This document shows, one piece after another, positions 38,680-51,850 of a DNA stretch of 64,000 nucleotides (position 1 is the first letter of the stretch; each line of letters opens with the position of its first letter). The notes under the pieces are model-generated. The model did no database searches. It saw only the letters and a program-made list of their open reading frames with translations, and had not been told where the DNA came from. This DNA is from Liolophura sinensis (taxonomy: Eukaryota; Mollusca; Polyplacophora; Chitonida; Chitonidae): positions 18,163,338 through 18,227,337 of the forward strand of contig NC_088302.1 in the NCBI RefSeq assembly GCF_032854445.1. Reading direction: 5' to 3'. The translations under genes and the position numbers were made by a program.

Positions 38680-39033
38680 TACAATTCCCAGCCTCACCTG
38701 GCTCAGGCGAGCTGATCAACTACAGGTAAGTTGTCACAGTAATATCACAGTACACACAGTAAATCCACTCAAATCAGCGTACTTGCCGACTACATGAAGG
38801 ACAGGTGTGTTGAACTGGAAATCAATGAGTAATCCGTCAGGGTTAGGGAATGAACGACCACAGATCAAACAAGTTTTGATCGTTGAGGTGAGGTAAAAAT
38901 AATAAAAACGCAGTCGGCCGGCCTCAAGAGTTTCGAATCAGTGTGGAATTTCCGTTACACCATCGTTGGTAAGATAATAGTACTCCTACACAGGTGATTG
39001 GGTCTTGTACTCAATCCTACGAGGCAGTGGCAC
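38680..39033 (-). other. Sema1a: Candidate 5' untranslated part of Sema1a exon 1
   Basis: On the minus strand a good acceptor, TTTTTCTTTCCTTCACAG, ends at 39034. The sequence from 39033 to the start codon has no competing strong acceptor, so it could be a 354-base leader joined to an upstream non-coding exon. It contains two very short upstream ORFs: ATG-GTG-TAA at 38963-38955 and ATG-TAG at 38795-38790. Transcript data are needed; the leader could instead start inside this region or be spliced at the CAG/GTGAGG site near 38696. Confidence 0.35.
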
Positions 39034-39698
39034 CTGTGAAGGAAAGAAAAACTGTAAAATTAGAAAAACTTAAAGCACAGTTAATGCCAGAAATATGCAA
39101 GAGTGCAAGAAAGGGATATCCCCCTCCTTACTGGATGATACACATAGGAAACCAGTGAATATGAGGAAGGGAGGTGAGAAGGGGAGGGGGAAGTAAACAT
39201 AACGCCACATACCTTTATCAAGCTTAACCCTATGTTGCGTTGCTTATAGGGTGAAGGTAACTCTATTTGTGGCAGCCAGTCTGACCCTCTTACTACAGCA
39301 GGCCGGCCGGTGATGTCACTATCAGCTGTGGCTAGTCCCCACTGCACCGCAATACAATAGGGCTCAGACAACAGTTTTACGCTAACACCAGCCCTTCTAA
39401 ATCTCTAGCTATAAACCTTACACTATGCAGCACCTCATTTCCACACAACCCTCTCAAGCAGCACCAGCCAGTCCAAATAGGCCTACTCAAGGCCCCTGCA
39501 CCCACTGGTCAATACTTACTGGTCACTAGTGGTCATTTCTCCCTTGTTACTGCTGAGAGCAGAGCCAACACTACAAGCCAGTCAGTCATCAGCCAGGTCT
39601 AGGCTCACTACTAGATGGGGATAGTGATACACAACTGGCTGACAAGGCTTGGGTCAGTGGGGCAGGGCCCTACAGCTGTCAATCAAGCCAGGTCAGAG

Positions 39699-39708
39699 CT
39701 GATTGGCT
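39699..39708 (-). promoter_or_regulatory. Possible CCAAT (NF-Y type) box upstream of Sema1a
   Basis: The minus strand reads AGCCAATCAG, a full match to the NF-Y consensus. Twenty to thirty bases upstream on the same strand is GTCACATGACTC, which combines an E-box-like and an AP-1-like half. The orientation fits a promoter driving the semaphorin about 1 kb downstream. No TATA box is seen, and single motifs of this length occur by chance, so this is only suggestive. Confidence 0.25.
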
Positions 39709-41931
39709 GAGACTCCATGTAGCCTCAGAGTCATGTGACTTTCATTTACACACACACACAACTCAACAGGCAGTGTGTGTATACTATAAGCCCAGTGACA
39801 GGGGAGCTTGCCAGAGCTGGCCAGTACAATAGGATTACTAAGGCTGTCTTTGGGGGGAATCACAGTTGGGCTGTAAGAAATAAGACAGCTTCCCTGCAGG
39901 GATGCGGGCTAGGACTGGACTTAGAGGGGAAAATCCTTTCAATCCACAGGCTAGAAGATCCACCAGTTATTTCTATAGGTACAAAGAAAATGTAACCCAG
40001 CAGGGGCAGTTTTCTTTTCAAGTCCCTCTCCTCATTAAAACTTGATTGATTTCCTGCTACATGTTTAATGGGGGTAAGGGGAATAGGAGGGGAGTTTAAC
40101 CAAAAAAAAAAAAAAATTGAGAAAGGTTAAAATCTAGTTCATCTACCCTAAGTTTCAATCAATGCCCTTCACATTAGGGCACGAAAACTTGATGTATTTA
40201 ACAACTGCCACCTCATATTTTTCTTTCTTATATCTATAGATATAATGAATCCTGTAGGAAATTTCCAGTTCACTGCACCTTTTAATTGGCAATATTAACA
40301 TATAGATGTTTAATTGCAACTGCCTAACTCCCCCTGTGGCTTGACAATGATGTAAGGCCTATGGTTATAAGCTTTCACCAAACACCTTATATTTTCCTTT
40401 CATATATGTTTATGTGCAGAAGTCAAGGTGTACCCCAAACAAAAGATGTCACAAACTTATGACAGTTTAATTAGTGAGGTATAAGTATGGCAGACAAGTC
40501 AAGTATACTTAGCTGCTTGAACTTGGGATGACACTAGCGCAACAAACTTACAAAACTGATACAAACTGACAAAAAGAGAAAACACCCAACTGCCAAAAAC
40601 TAATATTGACTCTTACTGTAACTATAATGGCATGATTTCCACCATCATAACAACCGTCTGCCAAAAATTCACAGGGCACGTAACCAAAACAACAAACAAG
40701 AAATCTGTCCACAAGTTACAACAACCAGACCTGGAAATTCTCTACATGTAAATGAGTGGTTCTCTTGCTGATTTCAACATTAAGGAAAAGACAACGCAAA
40801 TGCAATAAGTATCAGATAGGAATACTGGTATACCATATTTCTTTACAGTGTATAACAGATTAAAATGCAGTTAAAAAGAAAGCAAAAAGAGAAAAAAAAC
40901 AACGTAAAATGTTCCACAAATTATGTAAAATGTTTCTCTGTCCTGCAGAAAGCCTTTTTTAAATTTTTTTTATCCAGACGTCATTTCTAAATGTAGGCTT
41001 ATGAAAATATATTTTGCGATCATGTTTGACCTGATGCTTTTAGTTAGGATTAAACATAAAAACAGTAATGACACATATTTTTAACTGCTCGTAAAAATAA
41101 AACCAATACTTCTATTTAAGATCAGTTAGACTAACCTTCTTAGTTATCACATTTAAGACTAGCCAGAGTGACCTCAAAGTTATAATATCTTGTATGCTTC
41201 ACCGAAGCGCTGTTTTAACACAGCATTAAAAATGTGACTGTATACAACAACTGACACGGTGAACTTCAATCTGAATCCAGTACAATGATTTACTGATGGG
41301 ATTTGATGAAGAAAAATCAAAAGACAAAAACTGGAACAAATCAATAAGACAAAAAGGAGGTATCAACGAGGACACCGTAATTACGCATGTGAACAATATG
41401 CAGCATTGTTCCATTGTACGTCCATGACAGGCACACATGCGGCCATTTGTACCATCTCCACGGGAGGAGGGTAAAAACTGCACGGAATTACGCAGCTGAA
41501 AAATGTGTTCTCCTCCCAACTATCGCACCAGTTTGCAAGCTTGTCTCACAATTAGCCTGTGACATGTTTAATTATCTCCATGGGTACTCTGCCCCTGAAT
41601 ACAGGTAATGACAGGCACATGGGCATCCAGTCGAATCCAGGGGCCCCCTTAATACTATTGTAGTAACGGACAACTTCAGTTGGCCAGCCAACAGCACAAC
41701 TGGGGTATGCATGGAAAGAGACCCGGCACATTTCTACAGTACATGTATGCATGGCTGTGGCTGTGGCTGCAAAGCTTGCCTGGCTGCCTCGATCTCTGCC
41801 TATCAGCTGACAATAGGGCCACCTTCAAATCTGGCAACACCCTCTTTTTATCAGTCTCTACTAACACAAAGTGCGTTGTATACCCATGCTATACTACTGG
41901 GTGCACAACACTTGTGGCACGTACCACTGCA

Positions 41932-41951
41932 GGGGGGGGGGGGGGGGGGGG
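41932..41951. repeat. G20 homopolymer
   Basis: This is an uninterrupted G run on the plus strand upstream of the semaphorin gene. Confidence 0.95.
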
Positions 41952-42059
41952 CGATTTTAGAGTGTCAGACGAAAACAAAATAACAGAACACCAGGCAAGT
42001 ATTGTAAAACTTGGGTGAGGTCAATTTTCAATTTAACCCTCCCCACCTCCAATGTCAAA

Positions 42060-42083
42060 AAAGAAAAAAAAAAAAAAAAAAAA
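42060..42083. repeat. A-rich homopolymer run
   Basis: An A run with a single G near its start is followed by GGAGG. Confidence 0.95.
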
Positions 42084-44496
42084 GGAGGAAAAATAAACAC
42101 AATTATGTTGGTGATTTTATCAGTCTGCAATGCAAGTCTAGTCATTTACAACTACAGTACATGTATCATCACAGTATATGACACGTAAGAGATATCACAC
42201 TGACTGACTGTAACAAATAGAGATGCAGCTGATCCCTACAAGTCTGAAGTCTAGTCAAGATTTGTGTTTGCTTACACATGCCTTGCTAAGAGATACACAA
42301 GCAGGGAGGTGTATACATGTATGCAGGATGTAGATGGGCCATGCCCCACAGTTAACCATGCATACATTCTCTATAGTGATGCCTCAACGATGGACATGCC
42401 TAGTGGGAGGGGTGCAATGATGGAAAGGCAATGGGGCATAGCCTTCTTGCACCAGAAGAATGCCCTGGGCCCCTGGGTCCCAGATGGGGTGTTAGCAGAC
42501 AGGAGCAGTAAATAACAGAAAACTGAAACGCTTACTACATAGTAAATCTGTACTGACTTACCCTGGTATGTGGCTGCAGCAGTGGTCGATAAATGCACGC
42601 ACGTACACAGGTACGGAATCACTGTCACAAGCTTGAGGTAAATCCTTAATCAGTACAATCCAAGCAGGGTTAAGATTAATCCCACAGAGTTAAGGTTGAG
42701 TGGTCAGTACTGCCCTAAGAGCTCCAAAGCTACTGACCAGTGACACTCCAGCGTTTTACTGCAGGCTGTCACTTCTTACAGGTCTGGGCAAAAACACAGC
42801 TCTCTACAGCTAGGAGTCCCCAGTGCCTATCTGGTCACTCCAGCACAGCCCGATGGGATAAAGCTAAACAAGTTTTAAGCCAATCCTAGCCAGCCGTGCC
42901 ACTAAACAATCCCAGTGTGCACCTGTGTTTTATTTTGCTGGAGTCCTAGTTTTGGGAGAGTGGGGAAGAGTGTGTCCCCCAGGCTGGGAAGGATACAGGT
43001 ATATAGAAGTTCTCAGATCACTGTGAAGATCCTCAAAAGCCTTGGGTCAGATCAAAACTGTAAAAACTGACCGGTGTCTGTAGCTCCTCAAAATCGTGTT
43101 TTAAGACTTTTGTTGACGTCTTGTCCACCACAGGTTCTCAGCTGATAATTACTGGTTCGGCTAAATGCCTGCATTTATAGGTAGTGCCTTTGTCCGAGGT
43201 GTTTGGCCACTGACCACTGGTCAGATTAATGTGACAGCTAGCCTCAGAAAACACCTTTAAGGCTCCCTTCAAGTACTTGAGACCATATGGCAGCTAAATC
43301 CATTTTTTCACCTGGCTTACTGGCATTAAGCCTTGTCAAATGAAAGTCACTGTCAGGTGTGGAGAGCTTAGAATTTGGACATGGGGGTTGGGGGTTGGTG
43401 ATTTATCTACTAATGGGTCCTGCTGGGTTTACCTGTTGTTTTAAGCCACTCTTGTGCCATAGCTATTTGTTTGCTAATTTACTTCAACACCTGTATGTTA
43501 CCTGAGTTCTCACCTGTCATTAGTCAGTGGTTACTTTCAGCTTTTACTTCTCAGATGAAAAACAAAAAAAGAAAACAAAAAAGGTATGCCCACCGAAGCT
43601 ACTTTCTCTGGCAAATATAATCATAATTAATTTTTCTCTTATGCACCTAAAAAGCCCTGAATGGATTATAGCCTGATGGGAAAAAGAGGATTTCCTGCTT
43701 TAGGGGAAGAGAAGGGCATACAGGAAACCTTCTGGGGGTGGCTGGACAGACACTGGGATTAGCATCCCTGTCCGATACCAGGGATTCAGCCCCTGCCCCC
43801 ACAGGAAATAAACAGCCAGATGCAGCCGAGAGCAAGCCATGATAAGATGATGATCCGTCGTTTGTCTATCACTATCTTGCATCCTCTTCATTGAACTGAC
43901 CCGTTATCTTGCACTTGGGCATATTCTCCAGCACCCCACTAACACAAAGAAAAGCAGGGCAGGAAATGTTTATCGACGTCTGAATATTGCAGAGAAAACT
44001 TGATATTAATAGAGACCATGGGATGTCTAGCACACCATCTTACTGTACAGATGTGTATGTAAGTTGGAGTGAGGATAAGATCAACCCTGCTGGTTGGTAG
44101 ATCTCCTTCCTCAGTAAAGTCCACGTATTTTTCATCATCAAGTCATTATAAATCATGTAAACTACTTTTATGCCCACATGATTATCTTTAAATTTCTTCA
44201 CATTTTTTGTGTGAAAAAAATTTCGCCTTCTCCAAAACTGCATGTCCTTTATACATGTAATGGTAACTTTTAAATGAAATGAAACGAAACTGAAAAAATA
44301 GACCTAAGACTTCCTATCATCAGAATAAAAAAAATTGTCAAGATTCTGAAAGACAACAAATCTTGTTACATGCAGACCGCTGGCTGAAAAATTACTCTAC
44401 ACTGAATATGTGATACTCATCAGCCCATTCAAATGTTACATTCTGAAATTTTATTCGTTCAACTCAAATTTTATCATGTCAAAATTCACCTCTACT

Positions 44497-44591
44497 TATT
44501 TGATTTATTTATTTGCTTGGTATTTTTCGCCCTACTCAAGAATAGTTCACTTATACATTGGCGGCCAGCATTATGGTGGGTGGAAACCTCT
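44497..44591 (-). mobile_element. 5'-truncated tRNA-derived SINE copy A
   Basis: The plus strand begins with ATTT-type repeats and continues CCTACTCAAGAATAGTTCAC and CCAGCATTATGGTGGG, the reverse complement of the SINE 3' body at about 56105-56180. Flanking 12-base sequences TTCACCTCTACT (44485-44496) and TTCACCTCTGCT (44592-44603) match at 11 of 12 positions and look like a target duplication. The tRNA head is missing. Confidence 0.88.
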
Positions 44592-44762
44592 TTCACCTCT
44601 GCTGATTAACTGTGAAATTGTCAACGACGCACTACATTGTACACAGCCTTCGATCATCTTATATCAGCTTCATCTGAACTTCGGATATACTGTATACCAT
44701 TTGTAAACAACTGTTTGTGTGAAAATTGGTTTTGTATCTAATTATCTCCCTCAGAAAATAAA

Positions 44763-44793
44763 TTATTATTATTATTATTATCATTATTATCAT
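44763..44793. repeat. (TTA)n microsatellite
   Basis: ATT/TTA units continue with two C interruptions (ATTATCATTATTATCAT). Confidence 0.9.
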
Positions 44794-47319
44794 TTGGCCC
44801 AAAGTAAGATGTGGTAATCAATCCCTCAGTTGTAGCCTATGTTCTGATACCAGCAAGACTTACACAGACAATTCAATATGCTACGTCCAGCAAAATCCAG
44901 GACAACCTACAAATGTACATGATACACTGACTGACAGTTGTTGCTATTAATATTATATCAGATCAAGTTAATGTGATTTTCAAACTTGAAGCAAGAGGAA
45001 ATTAAACCGTGACGTGCCAAGGGCATAATTAATGTCTTGAAAGTTAGAGAACAAAAAATGTTGAGGAATAAAGTTAAATGTCACGACATGAAGGACTTTA
45101 AAATATCATTTATCGTAAGTCAGTTCATATCGTATTTAGCCAAAAATAGATGTGGAATTAAGTATGGCCTGATTGAGCATTAAGCCAATGGTTTTTAAAA
45201 AGTTAATGTGTAAGCGGACGGTGAAAATCCGTAAGCATGTTGCTGAAAAATCAGCATGTATCTCTGACAAGCATGAACAAGGGCTTAATTAAAACCACAG
45301 CTTTCTAAGTATACTTAGCAGAAATCGCATTTTCATGTACTACATGTAGACACAGAGGACCTGCATGGCCTCAAAACCTGACACGATGATCAAAAACAAT
45401 TAAAACAGCTGAGACAAAGCTGAAAAACAAACGAAAACTTTGTTTGTTATACAGCAGACCCCTTGATCATCACCTCAGTCCCAGACCCTCAAGCGAAAAA
45501 AAAAAATAAAAATTTATTTAACGTGTCTGGGAGACCTGGATTTTAACTGCAGGTTCTCAGGTAATACAAGCCGAGGGTAAAAAGGCCAGCACGCTCATTA
45601 GCATGGATCTAGGTTAGCTAGTTTACCTGCGCAAGTTAAAGGACACGGGATTAAGAGGCTGATAAAAGGGACTTTACCAGACTACCTGTATATGGAGTTT
45701 GAGCCATCTTAAACCCATGTGTGTGCAATGAGGGGGTAGAGGGGGTAGATGGACAGTGGAATCAAAATTAAATTTATCTTTATTAATTTTTGAAGAAAAA
45801 AAAATTAGCATAAACTATACAGGATACTGGTACATATATATTTTTCCAGTGCACATGCACTTGTTTTGCATGTAGTGTTTATTTTAACATCTTTAATGAA
45901 ATGTTTCCAAACCGATAATCCGTGCCCTCAATGGACCCTCATGTCCTCTTTTCTACTATTTACAAGCGATCCAACAGCTTTACTTTAGTGCTTCAGTCCT
46001 GTAGTACTATATCAACCTACAGAAGCATTTAATACAACCACTGACTTCATCTATGGACTAAAGGGGCCCTTATCTGCTTCACGTTTGAGTACTTACTTAA
46101 CATCAGTTATTTTACTTTCTCTGCTCTTAAGCAAGCAATCCAACATTTGCACAATTAAGAGCTTTCTGAATCAAAAATTTAAACCATTATTTTGATTCAA
46201 AAAATATAAAGCTCCCACGTCTTGCACAATTTGTTAGTTTTTTTTTTTACAGCAAACCGAATTTTCTTCTCAAGTCAAGACAAACTAAAAATTACCAATA
46301 AATTATTATATAAAAGTTCTTATTATCATAACAGTAATATCCTGTTCAATGAAAATCAAGCCATTTTGTTGGTGAAAGGAAATTAATATGCAAATGTTTG
46401 TCCCACTTTATAAACAGTTAGTGGTACCTGACCTAATGAACTCCGTGTCACACTTATACAGCATGTGTTGTCATATGCCGAGTCATTAAGCATACCAGGA
46501 AATTTCATAATCAGACATACGCGGAAAACAAGAGCACATGCACTTGGAACTTGTTATGACAGAATGATAAAGATTACTGTTTACTACAATGACTCTTTGT
46601 CAACTATTTCTTATCAAAAACACTCAACAACACCTATCAATAATAAGGCACTTTTTTTATTATTTGTTGTGTGTACATGTGATATTTTTCAAGGAGAAAC
46701 GGTGAAAAGTTTTGCACAAAATCTGCCAACAGTTTCAAGATACTTCTTGTCAATATGTGTCTGAATTTCAAAGGTGCATGTATATAATAATATACATCAT
46801 TTTTAACAAATACACTTTGGAAAACTGAACAACGTAAGTTACAAATCTGTAACACCAAAAAAAAAAAAAAGAAAAGGCTGTGTAAAAGAGACTCTGACAG
46901 AACAGGTTTGGACAAAGACCTGTCAAAACGAAACCTGTTTGAGAGCGAGAAAACCTCGTCACAATTTAGGCTAAACCCAAACAGACATACTGCAGAGTTT
47001 GCGATAACATCTGACTTCCTGAACTAGAATCTAAAACGTGTTATTGCATAATACAATTATAATACAGGAAGAACTGTCATGTTTTTTTTAATTACCTATG
47101 CTCATGACCTTCCACTGACTTCTGCTTTTGTTTTGTTTTTTGTTTTTTTTCCTTCATACAGACTGATGTCATATTTCAGGTAGACACATACTTTTGATGT
47201 AACTGTTTGAGTGTTAACACTTTTTTTTTTACTATTATGCTCAAGAACGGCTATTACACTGACATTCCTTCTTCTTAAATCGTCTAGTCTACTTTTACTG
47301 TAATCACCAGGATGTGGTT

Positions 47320-47359
47320 GAAATACCCCCAAGGTGTCTGAAATACCCCCAATGTGGCT
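47320..47359. repeat. Two-copy 20-bp tandem repeat
   Basis: GAAATACCCCCAAGGTGTCT is followed at once by GAAATACCCCCAATGTGGCT (18 of 20 identical). Confidence 0.9.
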
Positions 47360-48980
47360 TTAACCCCCATGTAATCATTCATTCACTCTGAGTAATTTTC
47401 CTCTGCTCAGTCAATGTCCTGCTAAACTTGACTTTCCTACTGATATTCAATGAGTGCAACTATGCAAACTTCAACTATAGGTACAATGAAGGATAGAGAT
47501 TGGGAGATATTTTTTCTTTTAATGGTCTCAAAATTTTTCCTTTGCAAACCTAAACTATAATCGTATCAATAATGACTGCAGACATGCTTAATCATCATTA
47601 CCATGTTGTTTCGCCACGGCTCCCCCACTCCCCACAACATCCCCCCTTCTGAAGCCCCACCGCTTGTGTACCCCACTGTGGAGCCTTATGGCCCCTAAAC
47701 CTGGCAAACAGGGCCTATATCTCTGACTGGGCACCAGAAGGGTCATCTTGCCAGAGCTGTCTGTCTCCTGATTTGTGACACTGGGGGTAAACACTCTGAT
47801 CCCCTAGGGGTGACTTCATGGGCTGTCCAGGGTACTGGGCTAGACTGGCTGCTTTGTCAACACTGGGGACTCCAGGGGCCTTGCTAGCACCCCTGCCAAA
47901 TCTGGAACTGTTTGTCTTATCAGCTCAATCAAGCCACAGTTCAAACACCTTGACCCCCATTTTCCCCCCTTGACCAACCTAGCTATGATGAGTATATACC
48001 CCTCATTATGGTAATCCCTACCCAGCCATTCTTCAACTGTACAAACCAATTTATCATTCCTTGTAGACTACAAATGGATCTAAAGGTGTTCAACAAAGCA
48101 TCAAAGGGTGATTTATAATACCAAATATGGCTATGTCGAACACATTTCAAGCTCCTTAGACATTTACCAAACTCTGGATGTATGTCATTGTATGCATACT
48201 AAATAGTCAGTTAAAATAATTAAATTTCACATGTGGCAGGTTGAGGACAGAAGCAATTCTTAAATGTACAAATTAGATTTTGTACATCTCAGAGGCTTCC
48301 CATTTTGCTCATGACAACTGTCTGAGGATATGCCTAGTAATCTTACGACTTCAACCTTAAAGGAGAAGAAAACACAAAAAAGATGTAAAAATCAAAAGAA
48401 AGAACGTGAAAACTTAATTGTAAATATCTGTGTATAGTGGATATTTGGGACCACCTTGTGGTAATTATTGTTCCATAATAATGTTCTAAATATGGATGTG
48501 ATGCAAGTCTAATAAATGTATTTGTATGCACATTTGGTGCTTATATGCCAAAACATGCATTAAATCTCAATTATGATAATATTCTTGAGCATATTAAATT
48601 ATAAATGTCATCACAAAGCAGGATGAACACACATGTCAGCTGAAATTACCAAGTCCCATACACATTCATTAAGCATGTTACATCCTCATTTAAAACATTA
48701 TTACACATAGACTACACATGTTTATACCAAAAAGTTGTTCCAGCTACCCACTATACAAAAAATAGACAAAAGTGTCTTTTTCTCTTTAAAGCAAAATGGA
48801 AAAATACTGATGACCACATTTGTGACTTTTCGTACTCTTTCATCTGAACTTTATGTAAATTTCATGTTTTCTTCACCTTAAAGTCAAAGTTTCTTTTTCT
48901 TTTACAGCTGTTCTAAATAAGAACAATTAGTTTCATTACATAATTCTTTGATCTATTCAACATCAGCTATACATGATGGA

Positions 48981-49136
48981 TTTATTTATTTATTTGATTG
49001 CTGTTTTACGCCTTACTCAAGAATATTTCACTTATACAACGGCAGCCAGCATTATGGTGGGAGGAAACCCACGACCATCCGCAGGTTGCTAGCAGACCTT
49101 CCCACATACGGCCGGAGAGGAAGCCAGCATGTATAC
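48981..49136 (-). mobile_element. 5'-truncated tRNA-derived SINE copy B with target duplication
   Basis: This is the reverse complement of the SINE body, starting with the ATTT-rich 3' tail and including CCTTACTCAAGAATATTTCA, CAGCATTATGGTGGGAGGAA, CATCCGCAGGTTGCT and GAGAGGAAGCC. A perfect 10-base duplication ACATGATGGA flanks it (48971-48980 and 49137-49146). The copy stops before the tRNA-like promoter, a typical 5' truncation by target-primed reverse transcription. Confidence 0.93.
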
Positions 49137-50670
49137 ACATGATGGAAGATTTGGGGTTGATTCAACACAACAGGTGAGTATTCTAACATAACAAAAGTGT
49201 AACTAATCCACAGGTTAAATCACCTTGATCCAGATTAACACGGGATTATCCCAATTATTCCTCCTCCAAGAAACAAGCCAACGTAAATGCATCTGCTGTT
49301 CGCATCATGTGTACTATGTAACATCCAAAAGAACAGTCCAATTAAAGGGGGAGCATTAACTATGCTAATACCAAAGAGAAATTTCCTCTGTATTTATAAA
49401 TCCATGTTAAAATCGATAATGATAGTATGTTTTGCAGATGTCTTCAGCTCAGCTGAGGGATTATATATCTTCTTAATTAAGCCTATAGATAACACAACAT
49501 GATTTTATTTCACTGTGCATATGTACAGATATAGCTCCATATGAAGAACTTACCGGCAGATCAAAGTTTGGGTACATGTGCACAGGTTTCCGACAACAGC
49601 ATATATCCACATTTTTGCTTAATTCAGTAATTCAGCGGACAATATTATTGACCAAATTTTGGCCAAGAAACAACAGTGTTAATTATTAGTTTACCTTTTC
49701 AATTGTGAAAAAAAAAATGACAAAAACAAATTTCCTCAAATACTGAATCCATTACAGAAAGCAAGAGAGCAGAAAATTGATCAATTCAATCTGTATATAC
49801 GGTTATTCTCCTAGGGTTATCACATTTATGAACAATCTGTCACAGACTTAACATTAAATCATTTCTATATAGTAATATCCCCCTGTGAGCAATGCCTATT
49901 AGCACTCATGGTTACATCATCTGTGTACAACAATTTGTCAATGACTCAATCAGTGGACACCCTCTGAACGACAACTGTCAATTAATGTACATATGGCTTC
50001 TGCACACTGATTCTACATCCAATCATAAGCATTATTTATAACTGTAGTCAATCCATACATAGAGTACAGCTATTAAATTCTTCTTAATTCAGATCGTATG
50101 CAGAAAAGGTTAAGCATTATGGCAGATAAGCCAGAACAAATTCCTGTACACTTTACAAAAAAGTAACAACAACAACAGCAACAAGGCGTTCTATGATAGG
50201 TGGTGGTATGTACCAGCCTACGACACAAGACAAGTAAATCACTCTTTATATTGCCCTTAAGGAACAAATCAGCATCACTAAACATGCATCTGATCTGGTA
50301 ACAATTATTCTTACTTCATTACTTTCACTGATCTGCACTGGAGTATTAATGGGAAACCAATACACAAACGGAATCAATGATCATCAACAATCAACAAATA
50401 CGCATGTTCTCAGAATGAATATTAATTAATGGTTGTGTGAATTTTTAGTGGAATATAAGGTGAAAATGCAAGAAAATCCAGCAATTTGACTCTGCAGGAC
50501 AGGAGTTTCAGTGCAGTTCCCTTTTATGACTTCATCACTGCACAATTTGCATATGCATTTGGCAAATTTTTTAGAATACTTGCCAAGGCTCTTCCTTGGG
50601 TTCCCTGCATTACACCTGGCACATGTGACATCAAGGACATTAAGGGTTGCAGAGGAAATCAAAGAATTCA

Positions 50671-50825
50671 TTTATTTATTTATTTATTTGATTTTATGTT
50701 TTACGCCATACTCCAGAATATTTCACCTATACAACTGCAGCCTGCATTATGGTGGTAGAAAACCGGGCAGAGCCCGGGGTGAACCCATGACCATCTGCAG
50801 ATTGCTGTTAGACCTTCCCATGTAT
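50671..50825 (-). mobile_element. 5'-truncated tRNA-derived SINE copy C
   Basis: The tail is (TTTA)n, followed by ACGCCATACTCCAGAATATT, GCATTATGGTGG, then GGGCAGAGCCCGGGG, a short inverted repeat of this SINE body, and CATCTGCAGATTGCTG. It is more diverged than copy B. I could not identify a clear target duplication. Confidence 0.88.
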
Positions 50826-51774
50826 TCCGTCAAAAAATACAGCTGCACTGTGTAATTTCACTACAACAGCGAGAATAAAGTTGTTCAACTGGTTTTAGCT
50901 ATTACAGGAGTCAATTACTCACACAGACTTTCACTTGCTGTGAACTAGTAAAAACTTAATGAAATTAAATTAAAATCCTTAGTCCTGAAAAAATAAATGA
51001 CATATTACAATATTAGTTGTACCATTATATAATTAAGACAGATTATTAGTTCTTTGGAAAAATGTGACTTCATTTTATGAAGTTGAGGTAAAAGTTTTTT
51101 GTTTTTTTAAAATTAACAGATTATGTCTCTCAAAGTACAGTCACGTGCCATATCACCATATGACCGACATGTACTTTTAATTTGACATCAAATGGAGGTC
51201 AAGTTAAAAAAAAACATCAAAAATTTTAAATATGCTAGTTTCTTTTGACTACAAAATGACACCATTTCTTTCTTTTTTATCTGTAGATCATTTGTGGGCT
51301 ATGCAGCAAAACAATGAAAGTCCTTCAAGATAATGTTGTGACAGAGGAATGTCAAAAATTTCGAAGGTGAAACGCACCCATCACCTGAAAGCCTCAACTG
51401 TGATACTACATATACATACCTGTATATTTAGTCAGATAAACGTACCTGATATTATCACACATGTAGAGATAGGCCTATCAAACAGTACACTAATATGTAC
51501 AAACATGTACCATAGAACACAAACGTCCCCTTCTCTACACTGTACATGTGCCAACTGATGCCCAACAAGTGGAACTGAAGTACATGTGTACTACAAATAC
51601 AAACGATTTATACATGCCATGGTAAATGTCATGGGTGACTTGTGATTATTTTCAATTATACGTTTTATTAGTTTTCAATTCCTCACTTAAATTTTTAGCA
51701 TTTATAATATGAGTATCCAGATTATGGGTGGTGGATACTGTAAACCCAGAAGCAAGTCATCAGGTAGATGAAAA

Positions 51775-51850
51775 AGACTGCCAGGACCTAATGCTGCAGC
51801 TGAACTAGCGCGATCTGGATTTGAACCTATGACCTCATTGCTCATTTATG
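51775..51850 (-). mobile_element. Possible degenerate tRNA-derived fragment
   Basis: The minus strand reads GAGGTCATAGGTTCAAATCC, which contains a good B-box (GGTTCAAATCC) in tRNA-like context. It is followed by AGATCGCGCTAGTTCAGC. No matching A-box was found at the right distance, so this may be a truncated SINE of a different family or chance similarity. Confidence 0.35.

Larger units (their letters stand above)
39034..44484. other. Region upstream of Sema1a, no gene seen
   Basis: This stretch holds the candidate promoter motif, a G20 run (41932-41951), an A-rich run (42060-42083) and scattered small open frames of random composition. A strong donor-like string GG/GTAAGTC occurs on the minus strand at about 42561 and could end a non-coding first exon, but nothing independent supports it. 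Confidence 0.6.

Noticed and set aside
49550-49640. Minus-strand open stretch ending CTGCCG/GTAAGT
   Set aside because: Only about 26 codons are open before an in-frame stop, and GTAAGT strings are expected many times by chance in 64 kb.
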